This document shows, one piece after another, positions 1 to 6,433 of a stretch of DNA of 17,030 nt (position 1 is its first letter; each line of letters starts with the position of its first letter). The stretch covers positions 1 to 17,030 of the forward strand of contig CAIRNC010000237.1 in NCBI GenBank assembly GCA_903879875.1, in the 5' to 3' direction. The notes below the pieces were generated by a model. It saw nothing but the letters and a program-made list of their open reading frames with translations, was not told the DNA's origin and searched no databases. The stretch is from an uncultured Bacteroidota bacterium (GTDB lineage Bacteria; Bacteroidota; Bacteroidia; Flavobacteriales; Flavobacteriaceae). The position numbers were made by a program, and so were the translations under genes.

Positions 1-591
1 ACTCATTATAGCCATGCTCAGAAAAGTAACTTAAAATTTGGGGTAAAAGGAGGCGTTAACTTCTCAAATGTATCTACAAGTAATGCCGATCAAAACAAAA
101 TGTTGACAGGAGTTAATTTGGGAGTTTTTGCCAAATTACCCATCTCAGACGCAATCGCTATTCAGCCAGAGTTTTATTTCACAACAAAAGGTTCAACGCT
201 GACTTATAACAATGTTTTTGTCGACGGAACTGCCGATTTTAATCTGAATTATATTGAAGTACCAGTATTGTTAGTGCTCAATATCAATGAAAATTTCAAC
301 GTACATTTTGGTCCTTATGCGGCTTATTTAATTAATTCCAAAGTTAAAAATGTGTCTGATGTTAGCTTTTACAACTTTGAAAGCAACATTGATTCTGAAA
401 ATTTCAACAAGTTTGACACCGGTCTTGCTGCTGGTGTAGGGTTTGACTTTGGGTCATTGAGCCTAGGTGCACGTTACAATTACGGATTAATGAAAGTTGG
501 TAAAGAAAGAAATTATGGTAGTACTACCTACACTTTTCCTGACGGTAAAAACAGTGTAATCAGTGTATACTTATCTTATTCCATACTTTAA
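1..591 (+). CDS. Porin family outer-membrane beta-barrel protein, 5' end cut by window
   Basis: The reading frame is open from base 1 and ends with TAA at 589-591, so the gene starts upstream of the window. The first visible residues, THYSHAQ followed by KSNLKFGVKGGVNFSNV, look like the end of a signal peptide (cleavage after HAQ) and then the first beta strand. Probably only about 15-20 residues are missing. Alternating hydrophobic strands, the phrases KGGVNFSN, IQPEFYF, NYIEVPVLL and GVGFDFGSLSLGARYNYGL, and a short hydrophobic C-terminus fit the small OmpA/PorT-like barrel family (outer-membrane beta-barrel, PF13568 type) of Bacteroidetes. It should sit in the outer membrane; no substrate can be inferred. 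It lies 12 nt upstream of the next small membrane gene in the same direction, so cotranscription is likely. An internal ATG at 100 would remove the first strand and is not the real start. Confidence 0.85.
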   Translation, partial: THYSHAQKSNLKFGVKGGVNFSNVSTSNADQNKMLTGVNLGVFAKLPISDAIAIQPEFYFTTKGSTLTYNNVFVDGTADFNLNYIEVPVLLVLNINENFNVHFGPYAAYLINSKVKNVSDVSFYNFESNIDSENFNKFDTGLAAGVGFDFGSLSLGARYNYGLMKVGKERNYGSTTYTFPDGKNSVISVYLSYSIL

Positions 592-603
592 AAATCAACG
601 ATT

Positions 604-756
604 ATGAGCAATCTACTCTACACATTCGCAGTAATTTTAATCATCTTTTGGGCCATCGGATTCTTTGCTTATAGTGCTGGAGCAATTATTCATATTCTCC
701 TTGTTCTCGCCATCGTAGCCGTACTGTTACGACTTATTCAAGGCAAAAAAGTATAA
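604..756 (+). CDS. lmo0937-type small membrane protein (50 aa)
   Basis: A 50-codon frame starts at ATG 604 and ends with TAA at 754-756. The product begins MSNLLYTFAVILIIFWAIGF and ends LLRLIQGKKV, with two hydrophobic stretches (about residues 4-22 and 26-43) broken by a short AYSAG turn. This pattern matches the lmo0937 family of tiny inner-membrane proteins, common in Bacteroidetes and Firmicutes and often near stress genes; the precise role is unknown. It lies 12 nt after the porin-like gene and 37 nt before the YtxH gene, all on the plus strand, so the three probably form one transcription unit. Confidence 0.85.
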   Translation: MSNLLYTFAVILIIFWAIGFFAYSAGAIIHILLVLAIVAVLLRLIQGKKV

Positions 757-793
757 AAAATCAAATTTATTTAAATATTTAAAAATAGAAATT

Positions 794-1036
794 ATGAACT
801 CAAGTAAAGTATTATTAGGCGTATTAGGCGGTGTAGCTGCAGGAGCAATTGCAGGAATCTTATTTGCTCCAGCAAAAGGAAAAAAAACGAGAAGAAGAAT
901 CATGAAAAAAGGGGAGAATTACGCCGATGACATTAAAAGCAAATTTCAGGATTTGTATGAAAATGTAAACGATAAGTGCGACTCCATGTTGGGCGAAGCC
1001 AAAGAATTGGTAGCAAGAACCGAGATGAAAAAGTAG
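794..1036 (+). CDS. YtxH domain-containing protein
   Basis: An 80-aa protein. Residues 6-25 form a glycine- and alanine-rich membrane helix (LLGVLGGVAAGAIAGILFAP), followed by a strongly basic patch (KGKKTRRRIMKK) and a charged, probably helical or coiled tail of about 40 residues. This is the YtxH/gas-vesicle-protein-like layout (PF12732 type). Such proteins are associated with envelope or general stress responses; their molecular action is not established. ATG 794 is the natural start because it directly precedes the membrane helix. The gap to the preceding gene is very AT-rich and contains the perfect palindrome TTTAAATATTTAAA at 770-783. No convincing Bacteroidetes promoter is seen there, which favours read-through from upstream. 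Confidence 0.85.
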   Translation: MNSSKVLLGVLGGVAAGAIAGILFAPAKGKKTRRRIMKKGENYADDIKSKFQDLYENVNDKCDSMLGEAKELVARTEMKK

Positions 1037-1130
1037 TAATTACTTTAAACCTTATAATCTGAAACGATTTACATTTAACGTATAACAATTATCGTTATAG
1101 CTAAAACATTCCGCTTCTTAGTTGCAATCA

Positions 1131-1195
1131 TCCGCCAGTTAGTTATAATGTTCCGTCAACGGAAAATCTTAACTAACTGGTGGATTGTTTTTTTG
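1131..1195 (+). terminator. Nested hairpin followed by a T-run
   Basis: Arms 1131-1145 (TCCGCCAGTTAGTTA) and 1170-1184 (TAACTAACTGGTGGA) pair over 15 positions with a single G:U-type difference. Inside the loop a second stem pairs TTCCGT (1151-1156) with ACGGAA (1159-1164). A T-rich run (TTGTTTTTTT) starts at 1185. The structure plus T-run resembles an intrinsic terminator for the upstream cluster ending with the YtxH gene. It is unusually large and nested, and copies of its arm recur at 1549-1562 and, degraded, at 1108-1128 and 1531-1541, so it may instead be part of a repeat element. Confidence 0.55.
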
Positions 1196-1199
1196 TAAT

Positions 1200-1508
1200 A
1201 TGCTTAAGGTACAATTAGTACCTATCAATAATTCTGCCGAAATGCCTAGTGTAGGAAACATACCTGTATATAATTCCGCCGAAATGCCTAGGGTAGGATA
1301 TGTACCTGTCTATAATTCTGCCGAAATGCCTAGGGTAGGATATGTACCTGTCTATAATTCTGCCGAAATGCGTAGGGTAGGATACATACCTGTCTATAAT
1401 TCTGCCGAAATGCCTAGGGTAGGATATGTACCTGTCTATATTTCTGCCGAAATGCCTAGGGTAGGATACATAAATACCTATATTTATGCCGAAATGTCTA
1501 GGGTATGA
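1200..1508 (+). CDS. Doubtful ORF reading through the 42-bp repeats
   Basis: An ATG at 1200 opens a 102-codon frame (MLKVQLVPINNSAEMP...) made almost entirely of the 14-residue repeat NSAEMPRVGYVPVY, ending with TGA at 1506-1508. I do not recognise the product. Against coding: the frame stays open simply because the period is 42 bp, there is no signal peptide or other domain, no promoter of the local type precedes it, and differences between units include non-synonymous ones (P to R, R to S, Y to N, N to I). For coding: no unit introduces a stop before the last one. I list it as a low-confidence possibility. Confidence 0.2.
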   Translation: MLKVQLVPINNSAEMPSVGNIPVYNSAEMPRVGYVPVYNSAEMPRVGYVPVYNSAEMRRVGYIPVYNSAEMPRVGYVPVYISAEMPRVGYINTYIYAEMSRV

Positions 1509-1520
1509 TATTTATAAGTC
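1227..1520 (+). repeat. Seven head-to-tail 42-bp repeats
   Basis: The word GCCGAAATG occurs at 1236, 1278, 1320, 1362, 1404, 1446 and 1488, exactly 42 bp apart, and the sequence around it repeats with the same period. Units 3 and 5 look identical; units 1, 6 and 7 are increasingly diverged, as in arrays where the central copies are homogenised. Because 42 is a multiple of three, one plus-strand frame reads through it as repeats of YNSAEMPRVGYVPV. The GGATATGTACC segment alternates with GGATACATACC between units; TATGTA and TACATA are reverse complements of each other. The array sits in a gene-poor gap between ytxH and lipA and is flanked by copies of an AACTAACTGGCGGA motif. Function is unknown. 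Confidence 0.93.
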
Positions 1521-1665
1521 TATATTTTTTCAACCAGCGGAATATGTCAACTAACTGGCGGAAAATGTTTGAACGGTCGAGTAGGAGTGGTAGTAATGAA
1601 TAGTTTGTGTAAACGCATTAATTCGGATGCTTGCAATAACGGCTGCTTTGTTTAAAACAGTAGGA
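1521..1665. other. Gap after the repeat array with further copies of the hairpin-arm motif
   Basis: CAACTAACTGGCGGA at 1548-1562 is the reverse complement of the left hairpin arm at 1131-1144. A partial copy (CAACCAGCGGAA) lies at 1531-1542. I see no gene in 1521-1723 and, apart from the lipA promoter at its right end, no other recognisable site. Confidence 0.6.
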
Positions 1666-1698
1666 TTTGCTGTTTTTTGGTATAAATAATTATCTTTG
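1666..1698 (+). promoter_or_regulatory. Bacteroidetes-type promoter for lipA
   Basis: TTTG at 1666-1669 followed after 21 nt by TATCTTTG at 1691-1698 matches the TTG...TAnnTTTG consensus of Bacteroidetes sigma-A promoters. It lies 26 nt upstream of ATG 1724. This places the promoter over the alternative TTG start at 1667 and decides the lipA start in favour of 1724. Confidence 0.7.
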
Positions 1699-1723
1699 TG
1701 CTTTACAAAAACAATATACTTTT

Positions 1724-2593
1724 ATGGAATCTGTTTTAGAAAATACTCTTCCAGTAGGAAAGCCAAAATGGTTGAAAGTTAAATTACCGATTGGTCAAAA
1801 ATATACAGAACTTCGAGGATTGGTTGATAAATATAGTTTGAACACCATTTGTACTTCGGGAAGCTGTCCTAATATGGGCGAATGTTGGGGCGAAGGCACA
1901 GCTACTTTTATGATACTTGGCAATATTTGCACGCGTTCTTGTGGATTTTGTGGCGTAAAAACTGGTAGACCCGAAACGGTAGATTGGGATGAACCAGAAA
2001 AAGTAGCGCGTTCTATAAAAATCATGAACATCAAGCATGCTGTAATCACAAGTGTTGATCGCGATGATTTAAAAGATGGAGGTTCTATTATTTGGATAGA
2101 AACCGTAAAAGCCATCCGTAGAATGAATCCTAAAACGACTTTAGAAACACTGATTCCAGATTTTCAAGGAATAGAAAGAAATATTGACCGAATTGTTGAA
2201 GCCAACCCCGAAGTGGTTTCTCATAATGTTGAAACCGTTCGTCGTTTAACGCGTGAGGTTCGTATTCAAGCCAAATATGACCGTAGTTTGGAGGTTCTTC
2301 GTTATTTAAAAGACAAAGGAATTAACAGAACCAAATCGGGAATTATGCTAGGTTTAGGCGAAACCGAAGAAGAAGTGATTCAAACTTTACACGATTTATA
2401 TGCTGCTAAAGTAGATATTGTAACCATTGGTCAATATTTACAACCGAGCAAAAAACACTTACCCGTTAAGGAATATATTACCCCTGAACAATTTGCTAAA
2501 TATGAAAAAATAGGTCTAGAATTAGGCTTTCGTCATGTAGAAAGTGGTGCTTTAGTGCGTTCTTCCTACAAAGCACAGAAACATATTCTTTAA
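1724..2593 (+). CDS. lipA: Lipoyl synthase
   Basis: Radical-SAM enzyme that inserts two sulfur atoms into protein-bound octanoyl groups to make the lipoyl cofactor of pyruvate and 2-oxoglutarate dehydrogenases and the glycine cleavage system; cytoplasmic. At 289 aa it has the usual family length. Both clusters are intact: the auxiliary 4Fe-4S cysteines C43, C48 and C54 in CTSGSCPNMGEC, and the radical-SAM CX3CX2C motif C69, C73, C76 in CTRSCGFC. The C-terminal RSSY, whose serine ligates the auxiliary cluster, is present near the end (VRSSYKAQ). I start at ATG 1724 (MESVLENTLP) because the longer frame from TTG 1667 would overlap the promoter. No lipB is next to it in this window. Confidence 0.96.
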   Translation: MESVLENTLPVGKPKWLKVKLPIGQKYTELRGLVDKYSLNTICTSGSCPNMGECWGEGTATFMILGNICTRSCGFCGVKTGRPETVDWDEPEKVARSIKIMNIKHAVITSVDRDDLKDGGSIIWIETVKAIRRMNPKTTLETLIPDFQGIERNIDRIVEANPEVVSHNVETVRRLTREVRIQAKYDRSLEVLRYLKDKGINRTKSGIMLGLGETEEEVIQTLHDLYAAKVDIVTIGQYLQPSKKHLPVKEYITPEQFAKYEKIGLELGFRHVESGALVRSSYKAQKHIL

Positions 2594-2597
2594 AAAA

Positions 2598-2660
2598 TTG
2601 TTTCAAGTTTCAGGTTTAAAGTTACTTAACTTGAAACTTGAAGCTTGAAACTTGAAACAA
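2598..2660 (+). repeat. Large inverted repeat with heptad repeats between lipA and gap
   Basis: Arms 2598-2623 and 2635-2660 are complementary at 23 of 26 positions around an 11-nt loop. The region from 2630 is four tandem heptads of the CTTGAAA/CTTGAAG type, so slipped pairings are also possible. It starts 4 nt after the lipA stop and ends 6 nt before the TTG start of gap. It could terminate lipA transcripts, although no T-run follows, or fold in the gap leader. I recall CAAGTTTCAAGTTTCAGG-like elements as common between Flavobacterium genes; that is from memory, not from this sequence. Confidence 0.85.
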
Positions 2661-2666
2661 AAATAA

Positions 2667-3662
2667 TTGAAAACAAGAATTGCTATTAACGGTTTTGGAC
2701 GAATAGGTCGGAATTTATTTCGATTGTTAATCAACCATCCTACTATCGAAGTTATTGCCATTAATGATATTGCAGACAATAAAACCATGTCGCATCTCTT
2801 AAAATACGATAGTATTCACGGCATCCTACCTTTTGCTTGTAGTTTTGATGAAGCAACCATTCATGTTGGTGATAAGCAATATTTGTTTTTTCACGAAAAA
2901 AATATTTCAAATTTAGATTGGAAATCCCTAAATATTGATGTTGTAATTGAGTCAACTGGGAAATACAAAGCGTATGACGAAATCAATGCACATTGTATTG
3001 CTGGAGCAAAAAAAGTGATTCTTTCTGCACCTTCTGAAGTGGATTCTATTAAAACCGTTGTATTAGGCGTAAACGAAAATATTTTAAACGGTTCAGAGAC
3101 AATTATTTCTAATGCAAGTTGCACTACCAATAATGCTGCCCCGATGATACAAGTAATCAACGATTTGTGTGGCATTGAGCAAGCTTACATCACCACGATT
3201 CATTCCTATACTACCGATCAAAGTTTACACGATCAACCACATAAAGATTTAAGACGTGCTCGGGGCGCAAGTCAATCTATTGTGCCAACAACAACGGGAG
3301 CTGCCAAAGCATTAACAAAAATATTTCCCGAACTCGAAGATAAAATTGGAGGTTGTGGTATTCGCGTTCCTGTGCCTGATGGCTCTTTGACCGACATTAC
3401 TTTTAATGTAAAACGCTTTGTAACTATTGACGAAATCAATGCTGCTTTTCTAAAAGCTTCAGAAAACGAACTCAAAGGAATTCTAGCTTATACGGAAGAT
3501 CCTATTGTATCGGTTGATGTTATAGGTAATAAAAACTCCTGTCTTTTTGATGCGCAATTGACCTCTGTAATTGACAAAATGGTAAAAGTAGTGGGTTGGT
3601 ATGATAATGAAATTGGCTATTCATCACGCATTATTGATTTGATTGTTTATATTTCTAAATAA
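2667..3662 (+). CDS. gap: Glyceraldehyde-3-phosphate dehydrogenase, type I
   Basis: Catalyses NAD(P)-dependent oxidative phosphorylation of glyceraldehyde 3-phosphate to 1,3-bisphosphoglycerate in glycolysis/gluconeogenesis; cytoplasmic tetramer. At 331 aa it has normal length. The Rossmann motif INGFGRIGRN is at residues 7-16, Asp34 in AIND suggests NAD preference, the catalytic Cys is C152 in SNASCTTN, its partner His is H179 in TTIHSYT, and the C-terminal WYDNEIGYSSR is present. The usual CTTNCLAP is CTTNNAAP here, a tolerated variant. The start is TTG 2667: a TAA lies immediately upstream in frame (2664-2666), the next in-frame ATG (codon 41) would remove the Rossmann motif, and the translation from TTG begins MKTRIAINGFG as expected. 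A strong inverted repeat lies directly upstream. It converges with the next gene with only 12 nt between the stop codons. Confidence 0.95.
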   Translation: MKTRIAINGFGRIGRNLFRLLINHPTIEVIAINDIADNKTMSHLLKYDSIHGILPFACSFDEATIHVGDKQYLFFHEKNISNLDWKSLNIDVVIESTGKYKAYDEINAHCIAGAKKVILSAPSEVDSIKTVVLGVNENILNGSETIISNASCTTNNAAPMIQVINDLCGIEQAYITTIHSYTTDQSLHDQPHKDLRRARGASQSIVPTTTGAAKALTKIFPELEDKIGGCGIRVPVPDGSLTDITFNVKRFVTIDEINAAFLKASENELKGILAYTEDPIVSVDVIGNKNSCLFDAQLTSVIDKMVKVVGWYDNEIGYSSRIIDLIVYISK

Positions 3663-3674
3663 AACAACCTTTTT

Positions 3675-4460
3675 TTAGTTTTTAGAATTCATAAATGAAA
3701 TGACAGTTTCATTAAAAATTAGGGGTTGTTCAATATTTACAACGTGCCCACATGATTTAATGACGCACAATTCAGAAGATTTATAATGTTTTTCAACTAC
3801 TTTTCTGACCGATGGTAAAAACATATAATCATCTTCTCCCATAACATATAGCGTTGGAATATCCAATTCAAATTGACGAAACCATCGAAGCATTGGGTTT
3901 ATTTGAGCAGTGAGTTTGAACCATTTTATAAACTCTTTTTGATACAATTTTTTAGCCTCATTGATGAATAAAATTCTTGATTGTTTGTTGCTTTTTTTAG
4001 GCATAATCACAAAAGCAAAAAAACGATAAAGCACCAAATACGGCAACACATATTTAAAAATATTCCCTAATTTCATCAGTATTTGAGAGCGAAAATTCAT
4101 TTTTAAAATAGCACCACCCATTATCATACTTTGCACCCGTTCTGGATTGGTTTCTGCCAATTGCCGGATTAAAATAGTACCTAAAGAAATACCTACAAAA
4201 TGTGATTTTTTAATGTTTAAATGATCTAAAACATCTAGAATATCATTGGCTAATGCAGGAAAGGTATATTTTTTTTGAATTGAATTGATGACTTTGGATT
4301 TTGAATCGCCATGACCTCTTAAATCCAATAAAAGCACATTATAATTCTTTTTAAAATCGCGAACTTGTTTGAACCAAATAGAAGAACTACCGCCAGCACC
4401 ATGAACAAAGGTCACCCATTGCGTAGTATTTGAATTTTTATAAATAGTATAATTAATCAA
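3675..4460 (-). CDS. Alpha/beta-fold hydrolase
   Basis: A 261-aa single-domain alpha/beta hydrolase. Visible elements are the oxyanion-hole HGAGG (residues 20-24), DLRGHGDS (46-53), the nucleophile elbow GISLG with Ser92, an acidic residue in GEDDYM (Asp210 or 211), and the catalytic His239 in CGHVVNIEQP. A cap of helices at about residues 120-190 contains a hydrophobic stretch (YVLPYLVLYRFFAFVIM) that may bind a greasy substrate or membrane. No signal peptide is seen, so it is probably cytoplasmic. The substrate cannot be inferred. Translation has to start at TTG 4460 or further inside: no ATG precedes the HGAGG motif and an in-frame TAA lies 21 nt upstream. It stands alone between gap and a tRNA gene. 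Confidence 0.85.
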   Translation of the reverse strand: MINYTIYKNSNTTQWVTFVHGAGGSSSIWFKQVRDFKKNYNVLLLDLRGHGDSKSKVINSIQKKYTFPALANDILDVLDHLNIKKSHFVGISLGTILIRQLAETNPERVQSMIMGGAILKMNFRSQILMKLGNIFKYVLPYLVLYRFFAFVIMPKKSNKQSRILFINEAKKLYQKEFIKWFKLTAQINPMLRWFRQFELDIPTLYVMGEDDYMFLPSVRKVVEKHYKSSELCVIKSCGHVVNIEQPLIFNETVISFMNSKN

Positions 4461-4511
4461 AAGGCTGGTTTTTTTGTAAAGTTACTAATATCATTGTAGA
4501 ATATTGTAAAT

Positions 4512-4543
4512 AAAAACAAAAAGCTCCAGATTTCTCTGAAGCT
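4512..4543 (-). terminator. Terminator of tRNA-fMet
   Basis: Read on the minus strand, AGCTTCAGA (4543-4535), loop GAAA, and TCTGGAGCT (4530-4522) form a nine-pair stem with one G:U pair. TTTTTGTTTTTA follows. It starts 8 nt after the tRNA 3' end. Confidence 0.8.
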
Positions 4544-4551
4544 TATTTTAG

Positions 4552-4624
<73 letters not shown>

Positions 4625-4636
4625 TTGTTTCGGGTG

Positions 4637-4666
4637 CAAATATACAACCAATATCTAATAATACAA
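4637..4666 (-). promoter_or_regulatory. Promoter of tRNA-fMet
   Basis: On the minus strand TTG (4666-4664), 19 nt, then TATATTTG (4644-4637), a perfect match to the Bacteroidetes -33/-7 consensus. The -7 box ends 12 nt before the tRNA 5' end, followed by CACCC, as also seen before the tRNA-Thr gene in this window. Confidence 0.85.
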
Positions 4667-4691
4667 GTAAATTATCGAAAAATGTTTTATT

Positions 4692-4721
4692 TTATCTATT
4701 GGACTGATATGACTACCTTTG
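4692..4721 (+). promoter_or_regulatory. Probable era promoter
   Basis: A perfect -7 box TACCTTTG lies at 4714-4721, 21 nt before the era ATG. The -33 position, 19 nt upstream, is TTA instead of TTG, so only the -7 element is convincing. Confidence 0.55.
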
Positions 4722-4742
4722 CAGAATAAATAAAAATAGTAA

Positions 4743-5624
4743 ATGTCACATAAAGCAGGTTTTGTAAATATTATTGGTAATCCAAATGTTGGTAAATCAA
4801 CATTAATGAACGCCTTTGTTGGAGAACGATTGTCTATTATTACTTCAAAAGCACAAACTACACGCCATAGAATTCTTGGAATTGTCAACGGCGAAGATTT
4901 TCAATTGATATTATCCGACACGCCTGGAATCATTAAGCCCGCTTATGAAATGCAGGAATCAATGATGAATTTTGTGAAATCGGCTTTTGAAGATGCAGAT
5001 ATATTGATTTATATGGTCGAAATCGGTGAGCAAGAATTGAAGGATGAAGCTTTTTTTAATAAAATTATCCATGCTAAAATTCCTGTATTACTTTTATTGA
5101 ACAAAATAGATACTTCCAATCAAGACAAACTGGAAGAACAAGTAGCTTTTTGGACCGCAAAAGTGCCTAACGCCGAAATTTTTCCGATATCGGCTTTACA
5201 AAATTTTAATGTTCCTGAAGTTTTTGGTCGAATAATTGAATTGTTACCAGAATCTCCTGCCTATTATCCCAAAGATCAGCTTACTGATAAACCAGAGCGT
5301 TTCTTTGTAAACGAAACCATTCGCGAAAAAATCTTGCTTAATTACAGTAAAGAAATTCCCTATGCAGTAGAAATTGTTACCGAAGAGTTCTTTGAAGATG
5401 AAAACATTATACGTATTCGTTCGTTAATTATGGTGGAACGTGAAACTCAAAAAGGAATTATAATTGGTCATAAAGGCGGCGCTTTGAAAAAAGTGGGCGT
5501 GGAATCTCGTGCCGATTTAGAAAAGTTTTTCGGAAAACAAATTCACATCGAATTGTATGTGAAAGTCAATAAAAACTGGAGAAGCAACGCCAATATGTTG
5601 AAACGTTTTGGATATAATCAGTAG
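4743..5624 (+). CDS. era: GTPase Era
   Basis: Essential GTPase that binds the 3' end of 16S rRNA during 30S subunit assembly; cytoplasmic and partly membrane-associated. The 293-aa length is typical. G1 GNPNVGKS is at residues 12-19, G3 DTPG at 59-62, G4 NKID at 120-123, G5 ISAL at about 153-156, and a C-terminal KH domain holds the GHKGGALKKVG loop and FFGKQIHIELYVKV near the end. ATG 4743 gives the standard N-terminus (MSHKAGFVNIIG). A hairpin terminator follows the stop directly. A second GTPase of ribosome assembly, der, lies 0.8 kb downstream on the same strand. Confidence 0.97.
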   Translation: MSHKAGFVNIIGNPNVGKSTLMNAFVGERLSIITSKAQTTRHRILGIVNGEDFQLILSDTPGIIKPAYEMQESMMNFVKSAFEDADILIYMVEIGEQELKDEAFFNKIIHAKIPVLLLLNKIDTSNQDKLEEQVAFWTAKVPNAEIFPISALQNFNVPEVFGRIIELLPESPAYYPKDQLTDKPERFFVNETIREKILLNYSKEIPYAVEIVTEEFFEDENIIRIRSLIMVERETQKGIIIGHKGGALKKVGVESRADLEKFFGKQIHIELYVKVNKNWRSNANMLKRFGYNQ

Positions 5625-5625
5625 G

Positions 5626-5654
5626 GACAAGTTGTAACTTGTCTGTTCCTTTTT
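5626..5654 (+). terminator. Terminator after era
   Basis: GACAAGTT (5626-5633) and AACTTGTC (5636-5643) form a perfect eight-pair stem with a two-base centre. TGTTCCTTTTTG follows, and the stop codon of era ends 2 nt before the stem. Confidence 0.75.
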
Positions 5655-5715
5655 GAATGTATAATGGACTAAAATCAATTTGAGTTTTCCTTAAAACGCA
5701 ATTGAATACTATAAT

Positions 5716-5789
5716 GCCCTAGCCCCGATAGTAGTGGAAATCCTCCCGATTTTTTTCGGGAGATTGAAACGGATAGCGGGATAAGCTCC
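5716..5789. repeat. Hairpin-forming intergenic repeat element
   Basis: CTCCCGA (5743-5749) and TCGGGAG (5756-5762) form a seven-pair stem with a T6 loop. The flanks, AGCCCCGATAGTAGTGG on the left and GAAACGGATAGCGGGATAAGC on the right, can pair further but imperfectly. It lies between the convergent genes era and the 165-aa protein gene, 10 nt from the latter's stop. I recall AGCCCCGATAG...ACGGATAGCGGGA elements as a widespread intergenic repeat in Flavobacterium genomes; here only one copy is visible. Confidence 0.7.
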
Positions 5790-5798
5790 AAGAAAAAA

Positions 5799-6296
5799 CT
5801 ACGATTCTAAAATTTTAAAGAACTTGGCTTCCAATTCATTCATTTGTCCGTTGCCTCTAAAACGAATTTGTTTGGCAACAAAATAAAGAATAAACCAAAC
5901 TATAACCATCAAAGCCATTACGATTAAATCCATTGTGGCCGAGGTTTTTAGTACGTAGTTAGAATAAGCTATGGCACTAAATATGATAAAAATTCCGGCA
6001 ACTATAAAATGTAAAAACATAAAAAGCGTCCAAAGTGTAGGTTCTGGACCAAACAAACCGCGAATGTGAGTTTCATTATTCTCTTTTGGTTCCAGTTCCA
6101 AATGCAAATGGGGCGACCAATATTCTTTTTTCGCCTCGGGCATGTTCATCCAAATGTGATTGTGTTTTATCTTTAAATGACAATCTTCCGTGCAATTTTC
6201 TTTAAAATTAAGAAATTTTTGTCGAATGGTTTCGGTGTTTCCTTGAACATCTTTGTAAAAACGCAAGCGCAATCTGATTTCATTATTGGTTTCCAT
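5799..6296 (-). CDS. Conserved two-helix membrane protein of unknown function
   Basis: A 165-aa protein I cannot assign to a named family. Residues 1-85 are soluble and rich in His, Glu and Lys (for example HNHIWMNMPEAKKEYWSPHLHLEL). Two membrane helices follow at about 88-111 and 122-141. A short basic then acidic tail (RFRGNGQMNELEAKFF) ends the protein. ATG 6296 is the first start in the frame and fits. It lies between era and der but on the opposite strand, with a 137-nt divergent region shared with der. No enzyme motif is visible; the histidine pairs could bind metal, but that is speculation. Confidence 0.75.
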   Translation of the reverse strand: METNNEIRLRLRFYKDVQGNTETIRQKFLNFKENCTEDCHLKIKHNHIWMNMPEAKKEYWSPHLHLELEPKENNETHIRGLFGPEPTLWTLFMFLHFIVAGIFIIFSAIAYSNYVLKTSATMDLIVMALMVIVWFILYFVAKQIRFRGNGQMNELEAKFFKILES

Positions 6297-6350
6297 TTCA
6301 GTATTTTTTAGTTTGGTTGAATTAAATAGGGGTGCAAAATAGTAAAAAAA

Positions 6351-6380
6351 TTGATAATATGGTATTTAACACTACATTTG
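6351..6380 (+). promoter_or_regulatory. Promoter of der
   Basis: TTG (6351-6353), 19 nt, TACATTTG (6373-6380): a perfect Bacteroidetes promoter, 53 nt upstream of the der ATG. The opposite strand carries only a weak, shifted match (TATTTTG) for the divergent membrane-protein gene. Confidence 0.8.
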
Positions 6381-6433
6381 CAACCCGATACCGAAAGGTT
6401 GAACGGATGAAGTAAATAGTTAGAAAATAGATT

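Noticed and set aside
770..783. 14-bp palindrome TTTAAATATTTAAA as an operator
   Set aside because: It lies in extremely AT-rich DNA where such palindromes arise easily, with no second copy or linked regulator.
1080..1110. TATAAC/GTTATA inverted pair before the repeat region, considered as an integron attC-like site
   Set aside because: The cores do not fit RYYYAAC/GTTRRRY, and there is no integrase or further cassette site in the window.
1227..1520. CRISPR array
   Set aside because: The units are contiguous 42-bp repeats with no unique spacers between them and no cas genes nearby.
1667..1723. N-terminal extension of lipA from TTG 1667
   Set aside because: It overlaps the TTTG-N21-TATCTTTG promoter, and the protein from ATG 1724 already has the normal length.
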